Assembly: GCA_913055635.1 (NCBI GenBank)
Contig: CAJXLK010000011.1
Coordinates: 1-64,000 of the forward strand
Length of the DNA stretch: 64,000 nt
Source of the DNA: an uncultured Bacteroidota bacterium
GTDB lineage: Bacteria > Bacteroidota > Bacteroidia > Bacteroidales > UBA12077
Direction: 5' to 3'
Shown: positions 26,964 through 36,500 of the stretch, piece after piece
How the letters are laid out: each line of letters opens with the position of its first letter
Numbering within the stretch: position 1 is the stretch's first letter
Translations under genes and position numbers: made by a program
Notes under the pieces: generated by a model
The model's database searches: none
Seen by the model: the letters and a program-made list of their open reading frames with translations, nothing else
What the model was told of the DNA's origin: nothing

Positions 26964-29900
26964 ATGATGCAATTGAAAGGAATATTAACTGTACTGGCGA
27001 TGCTGTTGATCTCAATGAACACCCTGAGTCAGGAGCATTTTGTCACGGGAAAAGTTAAATCAGAAGAAGGTGTGGCCCTGCCCGGCGCCACTGTAAAGGT
27101 AGCATCTTCCCAGACCGGCACCACCACCGATATCAAGGGAAAATATAAAATCCGCATGCCCGAAGATCACAATGTTCTGATCTTTTCCTTTGTCGGATAC
27201 AAGAATAAGCGGGTTGAAGTCAATGACAAGGAAACCATCAACATCACCCTGGAAAAGAAATCCCAGGAAATCAGCGAGGTGGTTTGTGTCGGTTACGGCG
27301 GGGCCAAGGCAAAAGAAAAGCTCACCGGCAGTGTGGATCACGTCGACTCAAAAGAATTAATGACCCAGCAATCGGCTGCGAGCGTAGATGAGATGATTGG
27401 CGGGATGATGGCCGGGGTTCGGATTAAAAGCAACAGCGGCAGCCCGGCTGACCCCAACAAAATCCGCATCCGTGGCCGGAGTTCGCTGAAACAGGTCACC
27501 GGCAATGCCATGGTGGCCTCCTCCCAACCCCTGATCATCCTCGACGGGGTGCCCCTGGAGGATGTCTCTGCACCCAATGAGGCCAATGACATGGTCAAGA
27601 AAAAGGTCAATCCCCTGGCCATGATCAATCCCAAGGACATTGAATCAATCACCGTCCTTAAAGATGCCTCGGCAACAGCCATTTACGGAGCAAACGCCTC
27701 CAACGGGGTTATCATCATCAATACCAAAGACGGACAGCAGGGTGAAACCAAGTTCGACTACACTTCCCGAATGGGCTTTTCACAACCGATCAACCACTTT
27801 CAGTTCCTCAACACCGAAGAGTATGTGACCCTGGCCAAGGAAACCCTCATGAATTCAGGCTATACAGAAGAAAAAGCCATGGAACAAATCGGCCCCACCG
27901 ATGTCTACACCAACTGGTTTGACCTGGTCAGCCGTACAGGCATCACCCAAAAGCATAACCTGAGTTTCTCAGGAGGCAAATCCGGGTTAAACTACCGCTT
28001 CTCGGCCGGATATTTTAACAACAAATCCATCGGCAAAGGCAACAACCTGGACCGCATCACCACGCGTCTGAATCTGACGGCTGATCTGACCGATAAGCTT
28101 CAATGGAACTTCATCCTGGGGGTTTCCAAGATGAAAAAGGATGTGTTCAGCGCCTTTCAGTCCATTTCATTCCCCCCCAACCTCTCTCCCTATGATGAAG
28201 ACGGTTCCTATAACGACGACCCCCCGTTCAACAACCTGTTGAACCCCCTGGCCGGTTTGGCTCAGAACGAAAACTGGATTAAAAATTTCTACACCAACGG
28301 GAGTACCAAGCTGCGGTATCAAATCACACCCAATCTGAAGCTCTCTTCTACCTTTGGTGTGGACTACAACAGCAAGGAAACCTATGTGTTTTACAGCCAG
28401 CAAAATGCCCTGGGAAGCAACCGCGGAGGTTATATCGCCCGGTTGAACAAAAACCGGCTCAAATGGATTTCATTCAACCAAGCCGACTATCAGCTGACGA
28501 TTCAGGACAATCACAACCTTGAATTCCTGGCCGGTTTCCAGATGGAAAACCGCAACGATTTGGTGCTGAAGGGCACCAATTCCGATTTGCCTTTTGAGAA
28601 GATTAAGGAATTAGGGATTTCGGAGACCGAAAACTCCAAAACCCGCAGCAACACAGGTAGTTTTGGATCGGTTTCCTATTACGGAAGAATGAGCTACAAT
28701 TACCGCAACCGGTATTACATGAACATGAACTTCCGCAGTGATGCAGCCAGTGTTTTTGGCGGGGACCAGCGGAGGGAAAATTTTGCATCGGTAGGTCTTT
28801 CATGGGTCATCTCCAAAGAAGCCTGGATGGAGCAATTCGACAACCTCGATATGCTCAAGATCCGCGGGTCCTATGGCAACACCGGGAATTCGCGGATCGG
28901 CACCTATGCGGCCCAGGGCCTTTACCAATACTCCGACCGCTATGGCTACGGCGGTGTGCTCGGGGCCCAGCCTCATCAGCCCCCCAATAAACACCTGACC
29001 TGGGAAAAAAATTACAAATTCAATATTGCCCTAGACATCGGCCTGTTTGAGCGGATGGACATCAAGTTCGAACATTACGTCAACACCACCCGCGATGCCA
29101 TAACCACAATGAAAGTGCCTTTTGAAAGCGGGTTCAACAACATACCGGTTAATGCCGCCGACATGCGCAACAAAGGATGGGAGCTGACCCTGCGCAATCA
29201 AGTCCTTCAATCAGAAAACTGGAACTGGACGGTCGATTTCAACATCGCCTCCAACAGCAATAAAATTCTTGCCCTGGGCAACGACCAGAATTATGTGCCG
29301 GCATCCAGTTACAATTCAGCCGGGCTGATCATTGGTGAAGAGGTCTCTTCTATCCTGGCCCTGCGTTATGCCGGGGTCAATCCTCAAACCGGGGATGCCC
29401 AGTATTACCTGAATGATGGCTCGATCACCACCAATGGGGATATTGCCAATCAGCCCAAACACCGTGTGGTGGTAGGCAAATCATCTCCCGATGCCCATGG
29501 CGGGCTCAACACAACCATTCAGTATAAAAACTGGACCCTTACGGGCATGCTCTCTTACGAATGGGGCGGATACCTGATGTTGCCCTACAATTCCTTCCGC
29601 TTTAACAGCGATGGAACCCAGATCCTGATCCACAACCAGAGCGTCAACCAGCTCGACAGGTGGCAGGAACCGGGCGATCAGACCGACATCCCGGAATTAA
29701 GCCTGGACAACCGCCCGGTGAAAAACACCACCCGAAACCTGTTCGACCGCACCCATATCCATTTCCGCAACGTGTCGCTGTCCTATAAACTGCCGGAACA
29801 CCTGGTTGAGAAATTCAAGTTGGATATGCTGCAGGTCAACATCACGGTCGACAACCTCGGCTATTGGTATAAAAGCGACAGCAATCCCAACCGCAATGGC

Positions 29901-29969
29901 ATTGCCGAATATCGCTATACCTACCCCGTTTCCAGAACTTTTACTTTAGGATTGAACGCCAAATTTTAA
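26964..29969 (+). CDS. SusC/RagA-family TonB-linked outer membrane transporter
   Basis: This 1001-residue outer-membrane transporter has a signal peptide (to about residue 22, ending NTLS). A carboxypeptidase-D-like N-terminal domain follows (about 26-95: VTGKVKSEEGVALPGATVKV). Next are a TonB-box-like segment (ISEVVCVGYG), the plug (GVRIKSNSGSPADPNKIRIR, ILDGVPLEDV, IESITVLKDASATAIYGANA) and the barrel. The SusC signature 'LKDASATAIYGANASNGVI' is complete. It imports a bulky substrate (oligosaccharide, peptide or metal chelate) together with the SusD lipoprotein encoded 6 bases downstream. The barrel is intact to the last strand (SRTFTLGLNAKF). The co-encoded protease and Calx-beta protein suggest a peptide or glycoprotein substrate, but this is inference. 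Confidence 0.95.
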   Translation: MMQLKGILTVLAMLLISMNTLSQEHFVTGKVKSEEGVALPGATVKVASSQTGTTTDIKGKYKIRMPEDHNVLIFSFVGYKNKRVEVNDKETINITLEKKSQEISEVVCVGYGGAKAKEKLTGSVDHVDSKELMTQQSAASVDEMIGGMMAGVRIKSNSGSPADPNKIRIRGRSSLKQVTGNAMVASSQPLIILDGVPLEDVSAPNEANDMVKKKVNPLAMINPKDIESITVLKDASATAIYGANASNGVIIINTKDGQQGETKFDYTSRMGFSQPINHFQFLNTEEYVTLAKETLMNSGYTEEKAMEQIGPTDVYTNWFDLVSRTGITQKHNLSFSGGKSGLNYRFSAGYFNNKSIGKGNNLDRITTRLNLTADLTDKLQWNFILGVSKMKKDVFSAFQSISFPPNLSPYDEDGSYNDDPPFNNLLNPLAGLAQNENWIKNFYTNGSTKLRYQITPNLKLSSTFGVDYNSKETYVFYSQQNALGSNRGGYIARLNKNRLKWISFNQADYQLTIQDNHNLEFLAGFQMENRNDLVLKGTNSDLPFEKIKELGISETENSKTRSNTGSFGSVSYYGRMSYNYRNRYYMNMNFRSDAASVFGGDQRRENFASVGLSWVISKEAWMEQFDNLDMLKIRGSYGNTGNSRIGTYAAQGLYQYSDRYGYGGVLGAQPHQPPNKHLTWEKNYKFNIALDIGLFERMDIKFEHYVNTTRDAITTMKVPFESGFNNIPVNAADMRNKGWELTLRNQVLQSENWNWTVDFNIASNSNKILALGNDQNYVPASSYNSAGLIIGEEVSSILALRYAGVNPQTGDAQYYLNDGSITTNGDIANQPKHRVVVGKSSPDAHGGLNTTIQYKNWTLTGMLSYEWGGYLMLPYNSFRFNSDGTQILIHNQSVNQLDRWQEPGDQTDIPELSLDNRPVKNTTRNLFDRTHIHFRNVSLSYKLPEHLVEKFKLDMLQVNITVDNLGYWYKSDSNPNRNGIAEYRYTYPVSRTFTLGLNAKF

Positions 29970-29975
29970 CCCATC

Positions 29976-31397
29976 ATGATGCGCACAACACTTTACATAA
30001 TGCTCAGCCTGCTGATGTTGCTATCAGCCACTTCCTGTGAAGAGTTCCTCAACCGGGATCCGGAAGACAAGATCTCCAACGACGGGCTGTTCAAGGACAT
30101 GACCGGCGTTAAATACGCTCTGGCCGGTGCCTACAACAGCCTGGCCGATAACGACTACTACCGCAAAAACTTCATCCTTAATGCGGAATTAAAGGGGGGC
30201 AATGTCAAATTCTCCTCCAACATTGTGGAGATGTATATGGATCGCTACCGAGATACCTACAATTTCAATCATTCTCCCAACGATGAACGTACCTCCTACT
30301 ATTTTTACCGCCACCTCTACGAGGTGCTCAACATGGCCAATAATGTGATTGCCAACACCCCGGATGCCAAAGGCGGTACGCAGGCGGAGAAGGATCATGT
30401 CCTCGGCGAGGCCCGTACCATAAGGGCCCTGGCCCATTTCGACCTGGTTCGCTTGTTCGCCCGGCGATATGACTATACCAACAATGCCCAGCATCCCGGT
30501 ATCGTCATCGTCAGGCAGTCTCCAGATGTCTTTGACCAGCCGGAGCGCTCAACCGTGTATGAGACCTACCGCTTTATTGTCGATGACCTGAAGCAAGCCA
30601 TCAACCTGCTGGAAAACAGCCCATCCAAAGACAAAGGCGATCTGTGGATCTCTGCCGCCACGGCTAAAGCCATCCTGGCCAGGGTTTACCTCTACAAGGA
30701 AGACTGGAACAATGCCATCGACATGGCCACCCAGGTGATTCAGAACAACAACTATAACCTGGTTCCCCATCAACAATACGTGGAAAAATTCACCCAGGAT
30801 CAACCCAGCCAGGAAGATATTTGGATGCTCGACAATTCTTATGAACTGGCCGAAGCCCTCTCCAAATTCATTGGAGTGCCGGGTAACGCCGATAAAACTC
30901 AGATGTCCGTCTCCAAAGACCTGCTCAATCTTTATGAACAAGAGGATGTGCGCCAGGAGTTGTTTACCACTTATGAAAACGATACCGTTTGCCGCAAATA
31001 TCAGGCGGAAAACAACATAGAAAGCAACATCCCCATGGTTCGCCTGCCTGAGATGTACCTGATCCGCGCCGAAGCCAGTGCCCGCATCGGCGAACCAATC
31101 CAGGCCCGATCCGACCTGGATAAGATCAGAAAAAGGGCCAACCCCGATGCTCCCTTTCCCAATTTAACGGGCCAGGAACTGATCGACCAGATCATCCTGG
31201 AAAAACGCAAAGAGCTGGCCCTGGAAGGACATCTTTTCTATGAACTCAAGCGCCTGGGCCGCGACATCAACCGCACGGATTGCAATGCAACCCGCAACCA
31301 AAACCTGACTTATCCCGATTACAGATATGTCATGCCCATACCCAAAGATGAAATGGACTACAACCAAAATATGATCCAGAATGAAGGCTATAAATAG
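29976..31397 (+). CDS. SusD/RagB-family outer membrane lipoprotein
   Basis: This is a 473-residue lipoprotein with its lipobox at C21 (LLSATSC), followed by the typical SusD opening EEFLNRDPEDKISNDGLFKD. Tetratricopeptide-like helices include ALAGAYNSLADNDYYRKN and ATAKAILARVYLYKEDWNNA. The C-terminal part has PMVRLPEMYLIRAEASAR and LEKRKELALEGHLFYELKR, diagnostic for the RagB/SusD family. It closes over the SusC barrel and binds the substrate on the cell surface. The gene starts 6 bases after susC and is certainly in the same operon. At 473 residues it is somewhat shorter than many family members but has all the conserved blocks. Confidence 0.94.
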   Translation: MMRTTLYIMLSLLMLLSATSCEEFLNRDPEDKISNDGLFKDMTGVKYALAGAYNSLADNDYYRKNFILNAELKGGNVKFSSNIVEMYMDRYRDTYNFNHSPNDERTSYYFYRHLYEVLNMANNVIANTPDAKGGTQAEKDHVLGEARTIRALAHFDLVRLFARRYDYTNNAQHPGIVIVRQSPDVFDQPERSTVYETYRFIVDDLKQAINLLENSPSKDKGDLWISAATAKAILARVYLYKEDWNNAIDMATQVIQNNNYNLVPHQQYVEKFTQDQPSQEDIWMLDNSYELAEALSKFIGVPGNADKTQMSVSKDLLNLYEQEDVRQELFTTYENDTVCRKYQAENNIESNIPMVRLPEMYLIRAEASARIGEPIQARSDLDKIRKRANPDAPFPNLTGQELIDQIILEKRKELALEGHLFYELKRLGRDINRTDCNATRNQNLTYPDYRYVMPIPKDEMDYNQNMIQNEGYK

Positions 31398-31425
31398 CTG
31401 AATGTAAACCCTAAAATTTAAATTT

Positions 31426-32979
31426 ATGAAACGCAGAACACTCACGATTCTTATGATGGTTGCTTTTGTAGCAACCATGGGGTTGGTTTCCTGTGAACAG
31501 GAAGAAGACAAAACCCTAAAAGTTTCCTTTGGACAGACCGAACTCTCCATTAAAGAAATCAACACCTCGACCCTGGAAGTTCCGGTCAAACTGAACATCA
31601 AAGCGGACAAAAATCTGGAAATTCCTTTTCAGGTCAGCGGCACGGCCGAGGCCGGTGTTCATTATGAGGCCATTGAGGACAAGACCGTGATGATCGAAAA
31701 AGGTGAAGATTCAACGGTTATCCTGGTTGATCCGATCAATGAAACCAAGATTCAGGGCGACAAAACCCTGGAACTGAAACTGGGGGCCGGCGATGGTTAT
31801 ATTCTGCAGGAAGCCAATACCGCCGAGGTTACCATTGTTGACAACGACGAAACCCTCAGCAACGCTCCGGTGGTGCAATTCACCTCAGACAGCACCATGA
31901 CCAATGCTTTCCTGCGCGACACGGTCGAAATGAAAGTGGGTTTAAGCAAAGCCCTGGACAATGATGTGATGATTCCCGTATCATTTGACGGCAGCACCGC
32001 CGAAAAGGGCACCCATTACGAAGTGGTTGGGCTCAACGATAACAACCAACTCAAGATGCCGGCCGGTGAGGTTTCAGCAAGCTTCGGCATCGCCGTCAAA
32101 TACACCGGCAAGATGAACATCGAAAAAATGGTCGAGGTATCACTTGCCGAACCCAACGTCACTTCCTATCAGCTGGGCGAAACCGGGAAAAACCTCGCCG
32201 TTGAGATCATCGATCCCAAGGTCACCAACGTATGGTTCATTGATGGCCGCTCCTGGGACGGAGGAAACCAGAAGATGGTCTTTGAGAAAAACGCCATCGG
32301 CGAGATGGCCTTTGACGAAAACTGCATCCCCAACCTGGTATTGGCCGAAGGCGTTTATGATCCCCACGTGCTCCGAAAAGAAACCGACGGCTATTCTGCA
32401 GCCTATCCTCCCCACACCGTTACCCAGCATTCGGAGGATCCCAATGCCTGGTCAGGCGACTGGACCTACACCTTCATCCGCAGAAGTTGCCCCACCAGTG
32501 AAGAACAAGACTATCCCTATTATTACAACTACCGTTGCAATGCCTATGACCTGACCGACGAGGCCCTGATGACTGAAGGTTACCTGGTCGGCTATATGAA
32601 CAACGGCATTCGCGTGGATAAATACCTGCGGTTTGCCGCCATGAACAAAGAAGGGACCAAAGGTAAAGTGGTCATACCCAAACAAACCATTACCGGTTAT
32701 GCCGCCAAAGAAGGCTACGACTGGGATGGTGAATCTGTCGTAGGCGATGTCTGGGGCAAGCAGAAAAACTGGAAAATCGATTCCCACAATTCCAACGGCA
32801 AAATTGAGGAAAGCGATAATGTGAAGGAAGTGAACATCACCGTGCATGGCGAAGGTTCCTTTAACACCGAAACCAAGGAAATCAAATTTACGGTACACTT
32901 CTCCTCAGAAGATCCCAATCTGAAGAAGGAAAAGGCTACCTTTAAGATTTATCCAACCCGGGATGACGTTCCCGAATGA
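31426..32979 (+). CDS. Surface lipoprotein with two Calx-beta-like domains
   Basis: This 517-residue lipoprotein has its lipobox at VSC (C23). Two Calx-beta repeats follow: about 32-140 (SGTAEAGVHYEAIEDKTVMI, AEVTIVDNDE) and about 150-265 (FDGSTAEKGTHYEVVGLND). The C-terminal half (about 270-517) is an unassigned beta-rich domain rich in Trp, Tyr and Gly, with a few Cys (RRSCPTSEEQ, YRCNAYD). It follows the SusC/SusD pair by 28 bases, in the position where such loci encode an additional surface glycan- or peptide-binding lipoprotein. I therefore infer that it is an accessory substrate-binding protein. The strong terminator at 32998 closes the operon right after it. Confidence 0.82.
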   Translation: MKRRTLTILMMVAFVATMGLVSCEQEEDKTLKVSFGQTELSIKEINTSTLEVPVKLNIKADKNLEIPFQVSGTAEAGVHYEAIEDKTVMIEKGEDSTVILVDPINETKIQGDKTLELKLGAGDGYILQEANTAEVTIVDNDETLSNAPVVQFTSDSTMTNAFLRDTVEMKVGLSKALDNDVMIPVSFDGSTAEKGTHYEVVGLNDNNQLKMPAGEVSASFGIAVKYTGKMNIEKMVEVSLAEPNVTSYQLGETGKNLAVEIIDPKVTNVWFIDGRSWDGGNQKMVFEKNAIGEMAFDENCIPNLVLAEGVYDPHVLRKETDGYSAAYPPHTVTQHSEDPNAWSGDWTYTFIRRSCPTSEEQDYPYYYNYRCNAYDLTDEALMTEGYLVGYMNNGIRVDKYLRFAAMNKEGTKGKVVIPKQTITGYAAKEGYDWDGESVVGDVWGKQKNWKIDSHNSNGKIEESDNVKEVNITVHGEGSFNTETKEIKFTVHFSSEDPNLKKEKATFKIYPTRDDVPE

Positions 32980-32997
32980 TAATCCCATACCATTTAT

Positions 32998-33035
32998 AAA
33001 AAAGGGATGGCCCCGGCGGGGTCATCCCTTTTTTT
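32998..33035 (+). terminator. Strong rho-independent terminator closing the SusC/SusD operon
   Basis: A 17-base arm (32998-33014, AAAAAAGGGATGGCCCC) pairs, with one G-T mismatch, to 33018-33034 around a 3-base loop, and T residues follow. The A and T tracts at either end make it potentially bidirectional. It lies 18 bases after the stop codon. Confidence 0.93.
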
Positions 33036-33541
33036 GGCCCGGACCCCGCCAAGCCATTCTCAATAAACGGCCCGTTCTATTGTTTTCATATCATTGGCCT
33101 GGTTGTGTGAGGCCATCACTGAAACCCATGTAAGCCCTAAAACCACACCCCCTGCGGTTGTTTGATCATGATTCTCTATTGATCGCACAAACCAAAAAAA
33201 CGAACATTCCACAGAAGTGCCGACGCCAGCCATTCCCAAGCCCCTCTTAATCAAGAAGGAGACACGAGCAATCCCTTTACGGATCAATTGAGGCATTTGT
33301 GCTGTAGGTTCTGTCCTACAGATAAAACCGAAAGATTTACGGACCCCGGGATCAATGCAACGGGAATGAGGTGCTTTAAGGAATCAGTAACCCATTTAAA
33401 CAACATCCAGGCAATTGGGCGATGCTTCAATTTTTATTATTTTCCCCCAATGAGAAGCCCATTGGACAAAAGATAACATTTCCCGGCTTGCTCCGTTGAA
33501 CAAAGAAAAAATTCGAACGAGGGCAACCTTTCCCGCTATCC
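33036..33541. other. Non-coding region upstream of the hybrid kinase
   Basis: About 500 bases. Short open frames on both strands show no protein-like composition. The kinase promoter must lie here, but no confident -33/-7 pair was found. A strong ribosome site (AAGGAGG) occurs at 33542-33548. Confidence 0.5.
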
Positions 33542-33554
33542 AAGGAGGTACCAT

Positions 33555-36500
33555 ATGTCAATCATCAACCAGGATCAGCCAACAAAAAAGAGGCATCAAA
33601 GGAATATTCCCTTTCGTTTGCGGCTCCTTTTCGCCGGGCTACTCATGTTGTCGCTGGTGTTGGGTATCTTATATTTTCAACGGGTGGGCCACCGAATGGC
33701 TTCCCATTATACCCCTATGCTAAAGGCTTCCAACAACATCAAGCAAAATATCACCTCAGCCCATTTGTGGACCGAGGAGGTCATCCTGGGAACCTCCAGG
33801 GTTCCTCTTGACTCGGTTAAATCACATATGGACAGGGCAATGGCCCTTACAGAGGCCATGCTGGAAGGGGGTAATGTGAAAGGCAACAAAATATTTCCTT
33901 TGACGGATAGCATCCTGCGCGAGAAAATGCAGATCACCCAACGGCGGGTAAAAAAATTCCACGCCCTGATTCTCCAAAGATGGCCCGGAGATGTCGGGTC
34001 AGGAAACACGGAAACCCAACCCCATTCCAGGTTCAACCGCCTTTACCAACAGATTGTACAAACGGTCGATCAACTGGAATTTCAGCTCCACCAACGCTTT
34101 AAGAGAGAGCTTTCCCGTTTTCGGTTCCTTCAGTTCCTCCTGCTTGGGATCCTTATCGTGATCGTTATCTACACCACCCTACTGGTTTATCGCTTCACCC
34201 GCGAACGCAATCAAACCCTGCAAGAGATCGCCGAAAACGAAAACAACCTTCGTATAACCCTCAAATCCATCGGGGATGCTGTGATCACCACCGATCTGAA
34301 CGGCAAGATCACCCGGATCAATCAGATTGCAAGGGAGCTTACCGGATACTTCGAGGGGGAAGCTCTCGGGCAAGCGGTCGATGACATTTTGATGCTTTAT
34401 CATACGCAAACCCGCGAAAAAATAAAAAATCCAGTCAATCTCGTCCTGCAAACCGGTAAAACAGCGGGGCTGGCCAATGACACCCTGCTAAAATCAAAAG
34501 ATGGCAGGGAATATCAAATTGCAGACAGCGGAGCCCCCATCACCGATGCAAAAGGGAACATCCATGGGGTTGTTCTGGTTTTTCGCGATATTTCCGAGGC
34601 GTATCAAAGGCAAAAACAAATCCGCGAAAGCGAAGCCAAATACCGGAAATTCTTCAAGACTTCACGCGATGCGGTTTTCATCACCACAGTGAAAGGCCGC
34701 TGGATTGACATGAACGATGCAACGGTTGAATTGCTGGGCTATTCCAGCAAGCAGGAACTGATGGAAACGCCCGTGCAACAAATTTATTACCGCCCTGAAG
34801 ACCGGAAAGAGCATACCAGTCAAATCATCTCAAAGGGTTTTACCCGGGAGTACCCGGTTGATTTGGTTAAAAAAGACGGAACCCTGGTGCATGCCCTGAT
34901 CACATCGGTGCCTTTCTACGACAGCAGCGGCCATATAGAAGGTTTTCAGGGCACCATCCACGACCACACCTACATCCAGCATACAGAAGAAACCCTACGA
35001 CAGGAAAGGAACAAACTGCGCCAACTCACCGAAACCAGCCCGGTAAGCATCCTGTTGATGGATGAAAGGGGTAGCCTGAATTACGCCAATCAGCGCGCCC
35101 GGGATGTATTGGACCTGGATGATGATGCCCTTGAGAGCCACCGGTGCATGGAGTCTCAATGGCAGATCACCGACATGAATGGCAATCCTGTGCCCCGGGA
35201 TCAACTTCCCTTTGAACAGGTCAAAAAAACGGGTAAGCCCGTGTATGGAAACGAATTCACCTTTACCCAGTCCAATGGCCGGCAACTGATGGTTCAGGTC
35301 AATGCAGCCCCGATCTTCGGAGGTTCGAACCATTTGAAGGGGGTGGTGGCCACCCTGGAAAACATTACCCGGCGCAAAGAAAATGAAAAACGCATCCATC
35401 ATTTAAATTCGGTGCTGGATGCCATCCGGAAAATCAACCAGCTGATCATCAAAGAACAGGACAGAAGCACCATCATTCATCAGGTAGGTCATATTCTGAC
35501 CGGGTCTAGAAACTTCACCAATTCATGGATCGCATTGCTGGATGAGCACCATCAAATTACCATGACCGCCGCATCCAACCTGAACCAACAATTTCCGGCT
35601 TTCCGCGAAAAACTGGCCGAAGGGTTTTGGCCACAATGCCTGAATCGGGTGATCCACCAAAAAACCACCTTCATCCCGGATAAACAAATCCACTGCCACG
35701 CCTGTCCCCTGGCTGATCTCTACCAGGAGACCGGCACCATTTGCCTGCCGCTTAAACATGGAAAAAAAATCTTTGGGATGCTCAATGTCACCCTGCCGGT
35801 TGAAATGACGGCCGATCCCGAAGAAAAGGCCCTGCTCGAAGAGATGGCCCACGACATTGGTTTTGCCCTTTTCAACATCGAATTAAGGGAAACCAAAGCC
35901 CGCATGGAAGCTTCCCTGATGGAGAGCGAACGGAAGTTCCGTACCCTGATGGAAAATGCTTTCGACGGGATCTACCTGACCCGCTCCAGACATTTTGAAT
36001 ATGTGAACCATCGCTTTTGCGAAATAACAGGTTATACCGCCGGCGAACTCACCTCCAGCGAATTTAATTTCTATGATTTGCTGACCCCGGAAAGCAAAAA
36101 CCTGGTGGCCCAGCGCTACCAGGCCCGCCAGCGGCAGGAAAAAATCCCTAACCGCTACGAAATGCGCATTTATACCGAAGCCGGGGAATTGAAAGATGTA
36201 GAACTGAGCACCGTATCGCTCGAATCCGGCAATGAAGTGACTGTGATGGGCATCATGCGGGATGTGACCCAACGCAAAATGGCCGAACGGGAACTGCTCA
36301 AGGCCAAAGAAAAAGCAGAAGAAAGCGACCGCCTCAAAACGGCCTTCCTGGCCAACATGTCGCACGAAATCCGAACCCCCATGAATGGCGTGGTTGGCTT
36401 TACCAAATTGCTCAAGCAAAAAGACTTTCCCAAAAACAAGCAGAAAGAATTCCTCGATATCATTGATTCCCGGGCCAACCACCTGCTGGATTTGATCAAC

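Noticed and set aside
33060-33296. A 78-codon minus-strand gene in the gap before the hybrid kinase
   Set aside because: No recognisable motif, no ribosome site, and unusual composition. Treated as non-coding.
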